Source: Chara braunii (Eukaryota; Streptophyta; Charophyceae; Charales; Characeae). Taken from it: a stretch of DNA of 35,827 nucleotides. The position numbers and the translations under genes were made by a program. The stretch is taken from NCBI GenBank assembly GCA_003427395.1, contig BFEA01000021.1:3930314-3966140 (forward strand), written 5' to 3'. How positions within the stretch are numbered: position 1 is the stretch's first letter; every line of letters starts with the position of its first letter. Of this stretch, positions 8,277-18,470 are shown piece after piece. The notes under the pieces were generated by a model. That model was not told the DNA's origin. It was given only the letters and a program-made list of their open reading frames with translations, and made no database searches.

Positions 8277-8544
8277 TAGGACCGTCTATCAGCTTAGACC
8301 CTTAGGGCCTGTCTGTCCTAGGGGTAGCCCGGGCCTGCTATTCGCAGTCAGGGTAGCTGTAGGAATTCTAGTTAGTGTGGCCTATATTTTTCCACAAATT
8401 TACAGATATGTCCCTAACGAATTTCCTTACAGGCAGGTCTCTCGGTTAGCCCTCAGCCAAACGAAATTACGAATCTAACCTACAGATGGTACAACCTCGA
8501 CAAGAGAGAGGCTACATATGACCAGAAACCAGCAAGTCATTGCA
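8277..8544 (-). repeat. Z 3' LTR, truncated to 268 bp
   Basis: It matches 16546-16812 nearly base for base and shares its TGCAATGACTTGCTGG start on the minus strand. About 1 kb of the LTR is absent, and homology stops abruptly at TAGGACCG (8277). Left of that lies unrelated sequence and the hammerhead array. Confidence 0.9.
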
Positions 8545-8562
8545 GACCTACCCTCCCCCGGA
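8545..8562 (-). promoter_or_regulatory. Z polypurine tract
   Basis: The minus strand reads GGGGGAGGGTAGGTC directly before the TG of the 3' LTR, the expected place for plus-strand DNA priming in reverse transcription. Confidence 0.7.
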
Positions 8563-8577
8563 GCGAGGACCTCCGAG

Positions 8578-9152
8578 CTAGGGGCGTAGGCGTGCAGAAC
8601 GCCGAAGGGGTTCTCCCTTCTGTGCGGCCTCATATATGAGGACAACAGACCTAGCTGTTTTCAAAAGTTCCGTGCGAGTAAACCAGCGATCTTCAGTTTG
8701 CCGCTGGTTACAAAACTTCACAAGGTATTCTTTATCTGGTCTTGTACCTGACTTATCCTCAACGGACTCCACGCCATATCCCTTGCCAGGGATCGGAGGA
8801 TGAAACTGAGGAGGCCTGTCTAGAAATGCATCAGCTGATGTAATCCCTTACCAGGGATTGGAGGATGAAACTGAGGAGGCCTGTCTAGAAATGCATCAGC
8901 TGATGTAAATGGTAACAACTTGGATGCATGACAGACAGGGTAGGTTTGTAGATGCAGAGGGGCATCCACTGTATAGGATGGTCCAAAAGGATCAGCACCC
9001 ACTGTATCTAAGACCTGCCATGGACCCATGTATTGTGGCAACAACTTTGGCGAAATAGTCTCCTCTTGTGACAACTTAGAACAGAGTACCCAAACCCAGT
9101 CACCTACGCGAGTAGTAGAAGGTCGCCTGTGCTGATTAGCCTGCTGAATCAT
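8578..9152 (-). pseudogene. Z pol: integrase C-terminus and chromodomain
   Basis: The minus frames give the RRPSTTRVGDWVWV...LLPQYMGPWQVLD segment, the SH3-like integrase tail (KLxPxxxGPxxVL pattern). It is followed by HASKLLPF and, in 8578-8772, a chromodomain (EYLVKF, then EDRWFTRTELL). The chromodomain normally binds methylated histone tails and guides insertion to heterochromatin. The two parts are in different frames because of a 65-bp tandem duplication between them. The last residues (RRSARLRP) resemble the basic C-terminal ends of plant chromoviral integrases. Confidence 0.85.
8779..8908. repeat. 65-bp tandem duplication inside Z pol
   Basis: 8779-8843 is repeated as 8844-8908 with two substitutions visible in the first 20 bases (TTGCCAGGGATCGG against TTACCAGGGATTGG). 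65 is not a multiple of three, so the duplication shifts the frame between the integrase tail and the chromodomain. Confidence 0.9.
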
Positions 9153-9409
9153 AGCCTAATGGGCTTTGAGCATGTTGGCATGGGCGCGCTCTATGTCCAC
9201 GGTAACGCCTAGTGAACTCTGCAGTTCTAGGTGTCAACGTAGGGGTGGCCGTATCGATGATGTCATCGAGAGGCTGCAGTGGCTCACGACCCCAACAGGT
9301 AGGGTGTAAAGCTAGTACAAAAGTGTACAAAAGTCTTGTACACAAGTTGTGCACGACCTAGATGGAGATCCCAGTCCTGCTGATCTGGAGTGATCACAGG
9401 ACGCAACAA
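9153..9409 (-). pseudogene. Z pol: decayed integrase middle region
   Basis: This is the stretch between the integrase core and tail. The continuation after the in-frame stop at 9410 reads LLRPVITPDQQDWD, the usual block following the catalytic Glu. Several stops and frame changes follow, and ACAAAAGTGTACAAAAGT marks a short internal duplication near 9320. Confidence 0.6.
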
Positions 9410-9950
9410 CTATAATAGAATCTGGTTCATCACTTCAGCCTGACCACTGGCTTCAGGATGACGACCAGATGTCATGTCCAGTCTAGAATGAAGGTAATCC
9501 CTGCAGTAGAATTGCCATTCATTGCTGCAGAATCGAGGATCTCGGTCACTGACAATAGAGGTGGGTGGTCCATGATGTGTTAACCCACTTGTTGCCTGAA
9601 CAGCAGGCACATGTGCTTCGGCTGGTAAGGGGATGAACTTTGCATATTTGGAGGATCGATCCACACATACCATAACCTGACGCATGCCACGAGGCGTGGT
9701 CCTACCTTGGTCTGTAACGCCAATAAACACTGACTGTGCAGGAGCATAAGGGATGGGTAGTGGTTTGAGTAGTCCAAGGGGAGGTCGGCATACCACCTTG
9801 TTCATGTGGCATAACTCACAGGTTTCCACGTAGTGCAGCGTGTCACTCCTCATCTCCTTCCAGAAGAAGCGCCGCGACATGGCTGCATACGATTTGAAGG
9901 CTCCAAAGTGGCCAGAAGCATCATGACACTCTAACATCAGAAGTGTCCTC
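9410..9950 (-). pseudogene. Z pol: integrase zinc finger and DDE core
   Basis: The 175-codon frame starts in the HHCC zinc-binding domain (HDASGHFG, then CELCHMNK) and runs through the RNase H-fold core. The second catalytic Asp is in SDRDPRF and the Glu in HPEASGQAE. The block that should hold the first Asp (SxDF) reads QSVFIGV, consistent with a small deletion that removed it. A stop follows NQILL. A complete integrase joins the cDNA to the host chromosome; this copy lacks one catalytic residue and is interrupted. Confidence 0.85.
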
Positions 9951-9954
9951 AGTT

Positions 9955-10269
9955 TGCGGTCCTAGGGAATGCATAGGTGTTCCTCACCTTTGTTGCATGT
10001 GTACAACAAGTCTGAAACCAGAGTATATCCTAGTTNNNNNNNNNNNNNNNNNNNNNNNNNNNNNNNNNNNNNNNNNNNNNNNNNNNNNNNNNNNNNNNNN
10101 NNNNNNNNNNNNNNNNNNNNNNNNNNNNNNNNNNNNNNNNNNNNNNNNNNNNNNNNNNNNNNNNNNNNNNNNNNNNNNNNNNNNNNNNNNTGCGGTCCTA
10201 GGGAATGCATAGGTGTTCCTCATCCTTGTTGCATGTGTACAACGTCTGAAACCAGAGTATATCCTAGTT
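9955..10269. other. 155-base N gap flanked by near-identical 80-bp copies
   Basis: 9955-10035 and 10191-10269 are the same sequence with a few differences and border the N run (10036-10190). The coding frame lies between RNase H and integrase. The arrangement fits two contig ends that were not merged, or a real short duplication that broke the assembly. Confidence 0.85.
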
Positions 10270-10345
10270 CAGAGGCAGGATCCTCTTGAAGATTCCTCAC
10301 TATAGGCCCAAAAATCGCATCTTGGGGCAACAAATGAGCAACGGT

Positions 10346-10947
10346 CTAACGAGTTTTCTCTCCAAAAGAGTGAGTGAAGGAGATCAGAAAGAGAGCTTCA
10401 AGCCTACGAGAAAGGGCGTCTGCTACTCGATTGTAGCAACCCTTCTTGTGTTTCAGTTCAAAGTCAAACATGTCAATGAACTGAATGTAGCGAGCAAGCT
10501 TGTCATTTGATTCTCCCTGGGACTTCATCCACTGAAGGGTGGAGTGATCTGAAAAGATCTTGAAGTGCTTGCCCATGAGAATTGTTTCCAATGCTTGAGT
10601 GTTGACACAAGAGCATAAAGCTCTTTCTCATAGGTAGAGTCCTACAACTTCTTTGTTTTGATCTTCTTGTTCATATACTCAACAGGCTGCAGACCATTCC
10701 CATCATCCTGTTGAAGTATCGCCCCTACACCATACTGACTAGCATCAGTGGTAAGCACAAAAGGCAAAGTAGGGTCACGTAACTTCAAAACAGGGGCACG
10801 AATCAAGGCCTCCTTGAGATGTGTGAAAGCCTCCTGACACTCTGATGTCCAAAGAAAGGAAGTGTCTTTCTTTGTGAGGTCAATCAGGGGTGCTGCAATA
10901 GAAGATAAGTTCTTGATGAACTTCCTGTAATAAGATGCAAGACCCAA
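10346..10947 (-). pseudogene. Z pol: RNase H domain
   Basis: Two frames cover the Ty3-type RNase H. 10642-10947 has FLWTSECQEAF, VLTTDASQYGVGA (catalytic Asp) and PVEYMNKK. 10346-10591 has FKIFSDHSTLQW (second Asp) and NRVADALSRR (final Asp). The ELYAL block with the catalytic Glu falls at about 10592-10641, where the frame is disrupted. The domain degrades the RNA strand of the RNA-DNA hybrid during reverse transcription. It follows RT directly, as expected. Confidence 0.85.
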
Positions 10948-11903
10948 GAAAGACCGGACATCACAAATGTTAACAGGCTTCAGCTAGTCCTGAACAACAA
11001 CAACTTTCGTTGCTTTAGGAGCCAACCCCTCTCCAGAAATGACATGTCCCAGATAGATTACAGAGGGAACTCCAAAAGAGGACTTCTCCCTGTTAATCTT
11101 ATACTGGCTATCATGTAAGGCCTGAAGGACTATAGCCAGATGTTGCACATGCTCCTAGACAGAATGAATGAATACCAGGATGTCATCCAAGTAGACAACT
11201 ACGAACCTGTCCAGATAAGGCTTGAGTATGTGATGCATCTTTGTCTGGAAGGTGCTTGGGGCATTGCAAAGACCAAATGGCATGATCAGGTACTCACAAG
11301 TGCCATACCTGGTCTTGAAGGTTGTCTTGTGGACATCGCCTTCAGCCATCTCAATCTGGTGATAACTAGATTTGAGATCGATCTTGCTAGAAATGGTACA
11401 ACCCTGCACCATATCCAACAAATCATCAATGCGAGGAAGAGGCTCTGTAGACTTCCTCGTGATTTTGTTGAGACCTCTGTAGTCCACGCACATCATGAAC
11501 TCACCATGCCCCTTTGGAACAAAGAGGAGTGGTGCCCCAAACTCAGATGTGCAGGGCCGGATCCAACCTTTGTTGGTCAAGGTCTCCAACTGTTTCCTGA
11601 GCTCATAAAGTTCAGCAGGTGACATCCTGTAGACTCGGCCCTTGGGAGGGACCGAACCAGGCAGGATCTCAATCTTATGTTTGGTCTGCCTATATAGACA
11701 AGTCCAGTAGGCTCCTCCATAAGCTCTGAGAACTGGTCAACAACCTGCTGAATCTGAGAGGAACAGGGAGCAGTCTCCACATCAGTCTGTTTGACAAAAG
11801 CCACGAACAGACGGGTGTACTCAGTCTGGCGCGATAGACGCATGAAACTACGAGCAAGCATACAAAAATAGCTACTGGCTGGATGATACTCATCAGCAAG
11901 CAA
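10948..11903 (-). pseudogene. Z pol: reverse transcriptase
   Basis: In 11155-11625 the fingers and palm are well kept: GWIRPCTSEFGAPLLFV, MCVDYRGLNKIT, PRIDDLLD, the catalytic block SSKIDLKSSYHQI and YLDDIL (11182-11193). The N-terminal lead-in (FSELMEEPTGL, about 11700) is one frame away, so a frameshift lies near 11690. After VFIHSV a stop precedes EHVQHL at about 11155. The thumb continues to the SFLGLASYYRKFI block, with another stop (VVVVQD then stop) near 10985. RT copies the genomic RNA into cDNA. Confidence 0.9.
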
Positions 11904-11987
11904 ACAAGGGCGATATACCCCATGCCAGTCAGGTAGCTTAACCCTAGGGATTTGCCAGTCGATCCTAGGATTGGTGGCACCAAGCCA

Positions 11988-12490
11988 CTACATAGAGAAC
12001 ACAAGGTCAAAGGGAACATTAGGAAAAACATAGAAATTCAGGCGATGCCTGATTTCCCCCTGCTTGTCAAAGGTCACAGGTAGGCCCTTGACAACAATAG
12101 TGATCCTGACTATGGAGGAGTAACCAATGCGAACCTCTATAGGCTGTTGCAATTTCACAAGTTTCTGATCCAAGTGCAGCTTGCTGACTGCCTTGGGAGA
12201 TATGAAGTTGCGAGTAGCCCACAGTCCAAGAGCCCTTTGATCTTGGCTCCCAGGATAGAGGGTCGAAGCAGGATGAGTTTTGACCTATGCCTTTTCTTCT
12301 CCTGTAAGGATAGTAAAAGATCAGCAAGGCACTGGGCATCCTCCTCCTCCCACGTCTTCTCCAACTTAGTGTCCTCATAAGAAAAGGACCTTGAAGATGC
12401 AACTCCAAATGTAGAAGCAGCAAGAGAATGTGAAGATTCACCCTCATCAAAAAGTGAATCAGCACTGGTGGAAGGACCTGCTGCTTCCAC
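11988..12490 (-). pseudogene. Z pol: aspartic protease region
   Basis: The frame 12155-12490 contains GLLDCG followed by LLATSYL, which occupies the place of the retropepsin D-[ST]-G-A-T active-site loop. Here it is D-C-G with two extra residues before A-T. The next frame (11988-12173) carries the second half, with KGLPVTFD and FPNVPFDLVFSM matching the LPFDVILGM-type C-terminal motif (FDLV-x-G-M, with Ser for Gly). The protease would cleave Gag-Pol. The altered active site and the frame break argue against function. Confidence 0.7.
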
Positions 12491-12804
12491 CTCTATCTGC
12501 TCTAGTTTTTTGAACTAGAGCCGCTTGTGGACCTGTGAAGCATGCTGGGACAATCCTTCAGAAAGTGGTCCCCCTCGCACCTCAGGCAAACACCCTTGTC
12601 CTTTCTCTTTCTTCAGACCCCCTCCTGGATCCTGAGTGCATGACAAGGGAAGGTGGAAGGATCAAGGGGTTCAGCTGGCCAACGGACGTCTCGTGGTAGT
12701 GGAACTCTCTGGGCACTAGGGGAAGAGGCACGTCCCTTACCTTTCCCCTTGCTGCTGGTTGATGTGTTTTGAGTTGGGGCTTTGCCCTTTGCCATGCCCA
12801 TCAA
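12491..12804 (-). pseudogene. Z gag: nucleocapsid with one zinc knuckle
   Basis: A basic Ser/Lys/Gly-rich linker (KGKGKGRASS) leads, after a frame change at about 12613, into CLRCEGDHFLKDCP. This is a CCHC knuckle with C-x2-C-x3-H-x4-C spacing, one residue shorter than the canonical C-x2-C-x4-H-x4-C. The knuckle normally binds genomic RNA. A stop follows SSSKN near 12510. Confidence 0.75.
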
Positions 12805-13433
12805 AGCATCAGCCAGGGCAATAACAACAGGATCTGCAGCAGATGAAGCAATAGTCCCAGATGGGTCCCACTTTGGGATGCTGCATCATCATCTGAACTA
12901 GATGCTGCAGCAGCAAACAGGGCACCCTTCCTCCTCCTTCGCCCCTTTGAAGAAGGTCCCTTCCTTCCTTCAGAAGGTGCTTCCTGGACATGGAGTTTGG
13001 AATCCAAGTCCAGGGCTGCTCTGCCAAAGGACCGCCAGTCCTTATGGCCCTGAGAGAATAACGCAAGTTGGAATTGCTCTGGCGCTGCCTTGAGGAAATG
13101 AATGAGCAGATCCTGCTCACTCATCTCCAACCCGGAAGTCGATGTGAGACTCTCAAAGGTGGAGTACAATTTGGACAAGGAGCCATCAAACTTCTTTTGG
13201 CCCAGGTGCAAAATTTTATCTGCTGCCTTTCTAGCCTGCTCCTTGTCTACAAACTGATCCTGCAGTGCCTGCAGAAATCCAGCCACCCCCAGCCTCTACG
13301 CCCAATCAGCCATCTCCATCCCCTGCTTGTTGGAGGTGGAGGTGCACCATTTCAGTGCAGTCCTCTCCAGACGAGCAAGGATGGCAGACACCTTAACGTC
13401 CTCATCACATTTGAACCCACTTAGGTAGGTTTG
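12801..13433 (-). pseudogene. Z gag: capsid region
   Basis: The minus frames give LSGFKCDEDVKVSAILARLERTA, then a stop, then AGFLQALQDQFVDKEQARKAADKI and KFDGSLSKLYSTFESLTS. This arrangement, with a Trp/Phe-rich helix, DQF and the ALxxLxxG-type spacing, is typical of the retrotransposon gag (capsid) fold. A poly-Arg stretch (KGRRRRKGA) and an acidic run (SSSDDDAA) end the domain. An in-frame stop lies near 13295. Confidence 0.75.
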
Positions 13434-14054
13434 CTATGCAGTGACACAATCTGCAACATCCACCTTTGGGTCCTCACCAGAGAACATGGGTGGAGTGGTC
13501 AGCCCTGGGCCGCTGAAAATCAAATGATGCTGAGGGCTGTGAAGGTGTTGTTGACTTGGGTGTAGAGGGAGGGGATGCAGGTCTGGATTGTGGGGGTTGT
13601 TGGGGGCCTGCTTGGGAAGGCCCAAGAGATGAAGGAACGATCAGGGTGGTGGGATCTTCAAATGTGTAAAAATAAGATCCAGTTTGGAAGAGATGTCATC
13701 CAACTTTTTGGAAAAAGTTGAGTGGCTACTCTCCAGACTGGTGATCCTCTTGTCCCAGTTAGTAAAATAAGAACGATTAATATCATCCAGTAAAAGGATG
13801 AACTCAACCTTGTCCTTATTGTACTGGCTGGAAGTACCACTTGTCCTGACCTTCTTAACGTCAGCAATCAGCAATTTTCTCCTGGCCTCCTTCTGAGCTG
13901 CTTCCTCTTTTCTTTTAAGCTCAGCCTTTAGAGCCTCAACTTCTTGTGCCTGTTGGCGGAGTTTCTCCTCCTGGGCATGCAGTTCATCCTTTGAAGGGTC
14001 AATCGGAATTTGAGGCTTCACATCAGAAGCCTCTCTCTTCTCAGCATCCGCCAT
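13434..14054 (-). pseudogene. Z gag: N-terminal coiled coil, probable start
   Basis: I choose ATG at 14054 (MADAEKREASDVKP). A longer frame starts only at GTG upstream. Residues 15 to 60 are a Lys/Glu/Gln/Ala-rich heptad region (EEKLRQQAQEVEALKAELKRKEEAAQKEA), a likely coiled coil. A second helix-forming stretch precedes the stop after HLKIPPP (13641). The next part (13434-13625) is Pro/His/Gln-rich in another frame and leads into the capsid. It is part of the structural Gag polyprotein, now frame-shifted. Confidence 0.7.
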
Positions 14055-15532
14055 ATTCACAATTCGGAACAATAATAAAACAATAAACACAAGAGATAAC
14101 AGGAGGTAATAGGAATTGAGTTTTCTCTTAAGTACTTACTCAATTGCTCTCACCGGCGTGGAGAGAGAAAGCTGGTTAGTCTGAGCAAGCGAGTGCTCAG
14201 TCTCTGCAGACCGCTTGAGGGTCAAGGTCAGTTTCGACTAAACTCAACAGAAATCAACGTCACGATTTTCCCATTAATGCCCTGAACCAGCATTGCACGC
14301 AATCATTGCTAATCCTGTATCAATAATTTACAGGATGCAGTCTTGGACTGACTAGTGTTGATTAGTAATTAGACGGAGTGACTAATTAGGGATAGACAGG
14401 TGTCCACTGATATCCAAGATGCAACGATTTACAGGTAATCCTATTTTTAGACCTACCCTGCAGACTTCACCATTGTATGACCCTGCATGCCATACCCTGG
14501 GTACGGCGAATTACAGTTTTCACTGTAACTGACTCAAAACATCAAATCTGATGATGCAATTTCAGACAATGACTGTAGTTTGAATTGCAATTTACCAGGG
14601 ATTGGTATAATTGAAAATTGACGGACGTAATTGAAGTTCTGACTGACCCTAGTCTAACCAAGCTTCAACTATGGTAGCGCAAAATTCAAATCTGCATTAT
14701 CACTGACATAAGGACCCTGAACTCACCAATTCACTACACAGTATGAATCGCAATACTGTAAAGCAGTCACATATGAAATTTGAGTCAGAGAGGAGGTCAA
14801 ACAGGGTTAGTAGAAGTCAAAGAAGATAGGTAGGGAAAATTGGCTATGGTTGTCCCACAGTCCGAATTTCGATTTTCAATTGTCAACTGATTGGCAGACC
14901 ATATTTCGCTATCCTAAAAATAGTGCCAGAATCGCCACACAAAGTAGAGTAAGGAACACACTTACTTCAGGGTTATCTCTGAAGAAGATGAATAAAACTC
15001 TGGCTATGGCTGTTTGGTCAACCCCATCTCGCCAGTTTCATACCCTGATCATTCCCAGTTTTCCCATGTACCAAACCTCCTGAAACTTGGTGATCCAGAA
15101 GAATACCCTGAGGCGCTTCACCCTCAACTGACTGAAACCAAGAATTCAGACTCCCAGATACTGATAACGGAGTAACTTAGTGCAGCGCCACTTCACCCTA
15201 TACAACGCTGCTTGGAATTTGGGGATCCTGACCCAATTCCAAAATCGCAACCTCCTGGGATCACTTCTTGCCAATCGCCAGCTTCCAGATGGATCGCCAG
15301 GCTAGAAATAGCCTCACAGGCCTCTGACCATTAATCGCCAACCATTCCTGCACAAACCTACGCAGGGATGAGTCACCCTCTGTCCAATTCTTCTTCCCAC
15401 ACACTCACTACCACCACCCTCACTGTCGCAAACCCTGAAGATGATAAATCGCCATGAATGTCAACTCCAGTGTCTCGCCAGATAGTGAATAGTTGCTCCA
15501 ACTCATCAATTGCTCCAGAGTCTGGATCCAAT
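14055..15532 (-). other. Z 5' leader (untranslated)
   Basis: About 1.48 kb between PBS and the gag ATG without a supported ORF. Composition is AT-richer than the coding part. The leader presumably holds packaging and dimerisation signals; none can be recognised by eye. Confidence 0.6.
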
Positions 15533-15545
15533 CGCTCTGATACCA
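15533..15545 (-). promoter_or_regulatory. Z primer binding site, initiator Met tRNA type
   Basis: The minus strand reads TGGTATCAGAGCG, complementary to the 3' end of plant initiator Met tRNA (GCUCUGAUACCA), 12 of 12 bases. It lies 2 nt after the end of the 5' LTR. Confidence 0.92.
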
Positions 15546-15547
15546 AC

Positions 15548-16812
15548 TGTTATGATTCTGGTTGTCTGTTGTCTGAAGACCAACACTCACTCGCATAGAC
15601 TCCCATGTATGCCCATACATACACAGACGAAAGGGGAGAGGATAGGAGTATCACACCGCACAGGGAGAGATAAACACAGCGGAAGGCTTGACCACGCGAT
15701 ATGACAGGGCACACTGAAAGTGCAATTCACTCCACTCAATCCTCACAACCAGTCATGAAGGAAAGCCGAGTAGATCACATCCAAGAAACAATGAAACGAT
15801 GATAGTATGGACATAGTATCAACACTGTTTATTAAACTCAGAGTCTCGTATTGTCGGAATAACCCCAGTAATATGGTGCGCTGCTCATAAATGAGCAGCG
15901 CTTCACTCCCCAACCCTGGTGAACCGCTATCACCACCCTTGAGTCCCTGAAACATCAAGCACCACCCAGATACAGCCTCCAGAGGGAAGCGCCACCCTGA
16001 AACAAACCTCTGAGGCGAAGCGCCACTCAGAGGATGAAGAAGAAAACCAACACCACAGTATCTGATGATGACGAAGTGTTGAAAGACTTCCCGAGTGGAA
16101 GTCTGCAACAACGCCACCACTCCTGACGAGATGATCTCTAAGGAAGAAGTTGCAGCTATGGCTGCAGCGCCACAACCATGTAACCCTACTCCGGAGAGGG
16201 GTCCAACATGGCACCAACTTCTCTCGCCTCCAACAGACCTCGAATAGCCCATACCTTTGTACAGCCCCGCGTGCTGACAGAGTACAACGCAGGTCCCAGC
16301 TACTGCCGACGCTCCTAAGGTCTGGCTATGTCTGTCTTCCTTAACGCTGAGCCGTCACCACTTCCGGTTCATGCGTAGCGCAACAACGATGTCCTCGGTA
16401 CCAACCGCCAAAAAACCATGAACCCTTGTGCCCATCCTATCTATAGTCTACTCTAGCCTAGACTTGACCTAGACCGGACTGACTGACCGACCGGTACCGT
16501 TTCTGTGTCGGCCTCTAGGGCCTCTCCCAACCTGGCTATAGGCTATAGGACCGTCTATCAGGTTAGGCCCTTAGGGCCTGTCTGTCCTAGGGGTAGCCCG
16601 GGCCTGCTATTCCCAGTCAGGGTAGGTGTAGGAATTCTAGATAGCGTGGCCTATATTATTCCCAAATTTACAGATATGTCCCTAACGAATTTCCTTACAA
16701 GCAGGTCTCTCGGTTAGCCCTCAGCCAAACAAAATTACGAATCTAACCTACAGATGGTACAGCCTCGACAAGAGAGAGGCTACAGATGACCAGTAACCAG
16801 CAAGTCATTGCA
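15548..16812 (-). repeat. Z 5' LTR, 1265 bp
   Basis: On the minus strand it runs from TGCAATGAC at 16812 to ATAACA at 15548, with the standard TG...CA ends. The inner end is fixed by the PBS and the outer end by the homologous start of the 3' LTR. Only the outer 267 bp can be compared with the truncated partner. A possible TATA-like CTATAGATA lies near 16440 on the minus strand. Confidence 0.85.
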
Positions 16813-16979
16813 CTACCACATGAGTTATCTACAGTGCGCTGTACTCAAAGGTTATCAACACCAGGGCAAGCTGTTGCAGAGCAAATTTTGCAACAGCTAA
16901 ACACCCTTCCCTTGGATCAACCCTTGTTGTTGCCTGCCCACAGAGCAGGAGTAATGACTGTGGAAACCCAAGAAACTTG
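16813..16979. other. 167-bp spacer between elements Z and X
   Basis: I recognise nothing in it. Its last four bases CTTG (16976-16979) are the left copy of the X target duplication. Confidence 0.6.
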
Positions 16980-17922
16980 TGCAAGGAAGATGAGCGATAA
17001 TGAACTTTAGAAATCAAACAGCATTATACACATAAGGCCAGATAGTCGTGACCTCAAACCAACAACAGAATTGCATCATGAGTTTCACGAAATAAGAACA
17101 TACCAAGAGCTCATAATTGACAATGCTGGAATAGTCTCGTCATCATCATCAATGAAGAACCAATGTTGATATCCTATCTGGCGCTCGGCGCCCAGACTAT
17201 AGTTGGCAGATCCTATCTAGCCTACTTCTACAATGCCGCCGTATGACGTCAACAACTTCACCAAAGTACGAGCAAATCTCGGACAATGCCGTCGCTTCTA
17301 GCACCAGGTATGTCTCTCGTATCACCCACAACCTCGTTCCCCAACTCACAGATGCCACTTGCACCCAAAGACCACCCTGCGCCACACCCAGCTCACAGCA
17401 GCGCAGCTCGACTATGGATGCCTGCTCCTTCCAACTCGCCCGTGAGTACGTGAGCGCTGGCCAGCTTCAGCGCAGCAGTGCTTGCGCAGCATGCAGCCAG
17501 CACCCGAATGTCCAATGTGGAGGCAGGCCCTTTGCTATATGGAAGTGGCCTGCCTTCATTCTGTCCCAGGCTGCGCTGGGCCTTTCCCAAGAAGCTTTCG
17601 GTAGGCCCCGGTAGGCTGAGGCCCAGTCCAAACAAATCAGGCCCAGGGCCTGAGGTGGTTGCTTGCGCCCAACTTCCTTCGGCCTGTGTTTGGCCCACAT
17701 CCCGTACCCAACCCAGGGCCTGCCTTCAATGCATGCAAACAAGTGGCCCAGGGCCTGGGTTCTTTTAACCAACTGGCGCGGCGCAATTGCCTGAATTTCC
17801 TCAGTTGCATGGTGGCCAAAATTAGGGGCCCTCAGGCCCTCGTTGAGCCTGCCTTCACTTAGGGCGGCAGACGTGCTGCTTGGCAGGGCCTGAAAGGGGT
17901 ACATTGGGGCTTTAGCCTCGCA
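16980..17922 (-). repeat. X 3' LTR (943 bp)
   Basis: It begins TGCAAGGAAGATGAGCG and ends TAGCCTCGCA on the + strand, matching 32690-33612. It differs by a 25-bp extra piece near 17093-17117 and scattered substitutions. It contains a GC-rich hairpin (CTGGCGC, TCG, GCGCCCAG) near 17177. Confidence 0.9.
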
Positions 17923-17934
17923 TTCCCTCCTCCA
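17923..17934 (-). promoter_or_regulatory. X polypurine tract
   Basis: The minus strand reads GGAGGAGGGAA immediately before the TG of the 3' LTR. Confidence 0.75.
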
Positions 17935-17959
17935 TATCTTCGATAGTCCTCTGAGAAGT

Positions 17960-18470
17960 TCAATCTTCAATGATCTGGCACTTTCCCTTCTGCAGAGCTT
18001 TTTCGTATTGAGCTACGACTTGAGGGGCGGCCTGCATGAGTTCCTCCCTGGTGAACCAGCGGTCCTTTGGATCAGTATGATGCTGGAACCGAACACGGTA
18101 CTGCAGCCTTGGTTTCAGAGGACGTCCCCTACCTGTTGGTCTTGGAACTGGCAGCTCCCTGTGGTCCACGATGTCATCGATATCCACTTATCCGTCCATG
18201 GTTGGGGGCAGCATTGAGCGATGAGAAGAAAACTGGTCTGTTTCCTTGAAAGGTGCAAGTTTGGAGGCGTGAAAGACATCATAAGTGCAGAGATGACCAG
18301 GGATCCGGATTACATAAGATGGCCCGTCCGGATCAGTCCCGACAATGTCTAAGACCTCCCATGGCCCAAAGTACTGAGGCATGAGCTTGCGGGAAATCCC
18401 GTGCTCCTGTCCCAGTTCTGAGGACTTAGCCTAGACTCTGTCCCCAACCTGGAATGTAGATGGGCGGTGG
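17960..18470 (-). pseudogene. X pol: integrase tail and chromodomain
   Basis: The tail gives PQYFGPWEVLDIVG (GPY/F-like) and HASKLAPF. The chromodomain (YRVRFQHHTDPKDRWFTREEL) ends at the stop after KCQIIED (17960). Between MDG and VDIDD a TAA stop stands where the homologous Y frame has a Gln codon (CAA), a clear single nonsense change. A further stop at about 18431 separates the tail from the core. Confidence 0.88.

Larger units (their letters stand above)
8277..16812 (-). mobile_element. Element Z: Ty3/gypsy chromodomain retrotransposon, decayed, 3' LTR truncated
   Basis: Read on the minus strand the order is 5' LTR, PBS, leader, gag, protease, RT, RNase H, integrase, chromodomain, PPT and a partial 3' LTR. 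RNase H before integrase and the C-terminal chromodomain place it in the Ty3/gypsy chromovirus group. LTR copies differ at about 13 of 267 aligned positions, roughly 95% identity by eye. Stops, frameshifts, a 65-bp duplication and an N gap interrupt the coding part. The left LTR end is missing, so no target duplication can be checked. Confidence 0.9.
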
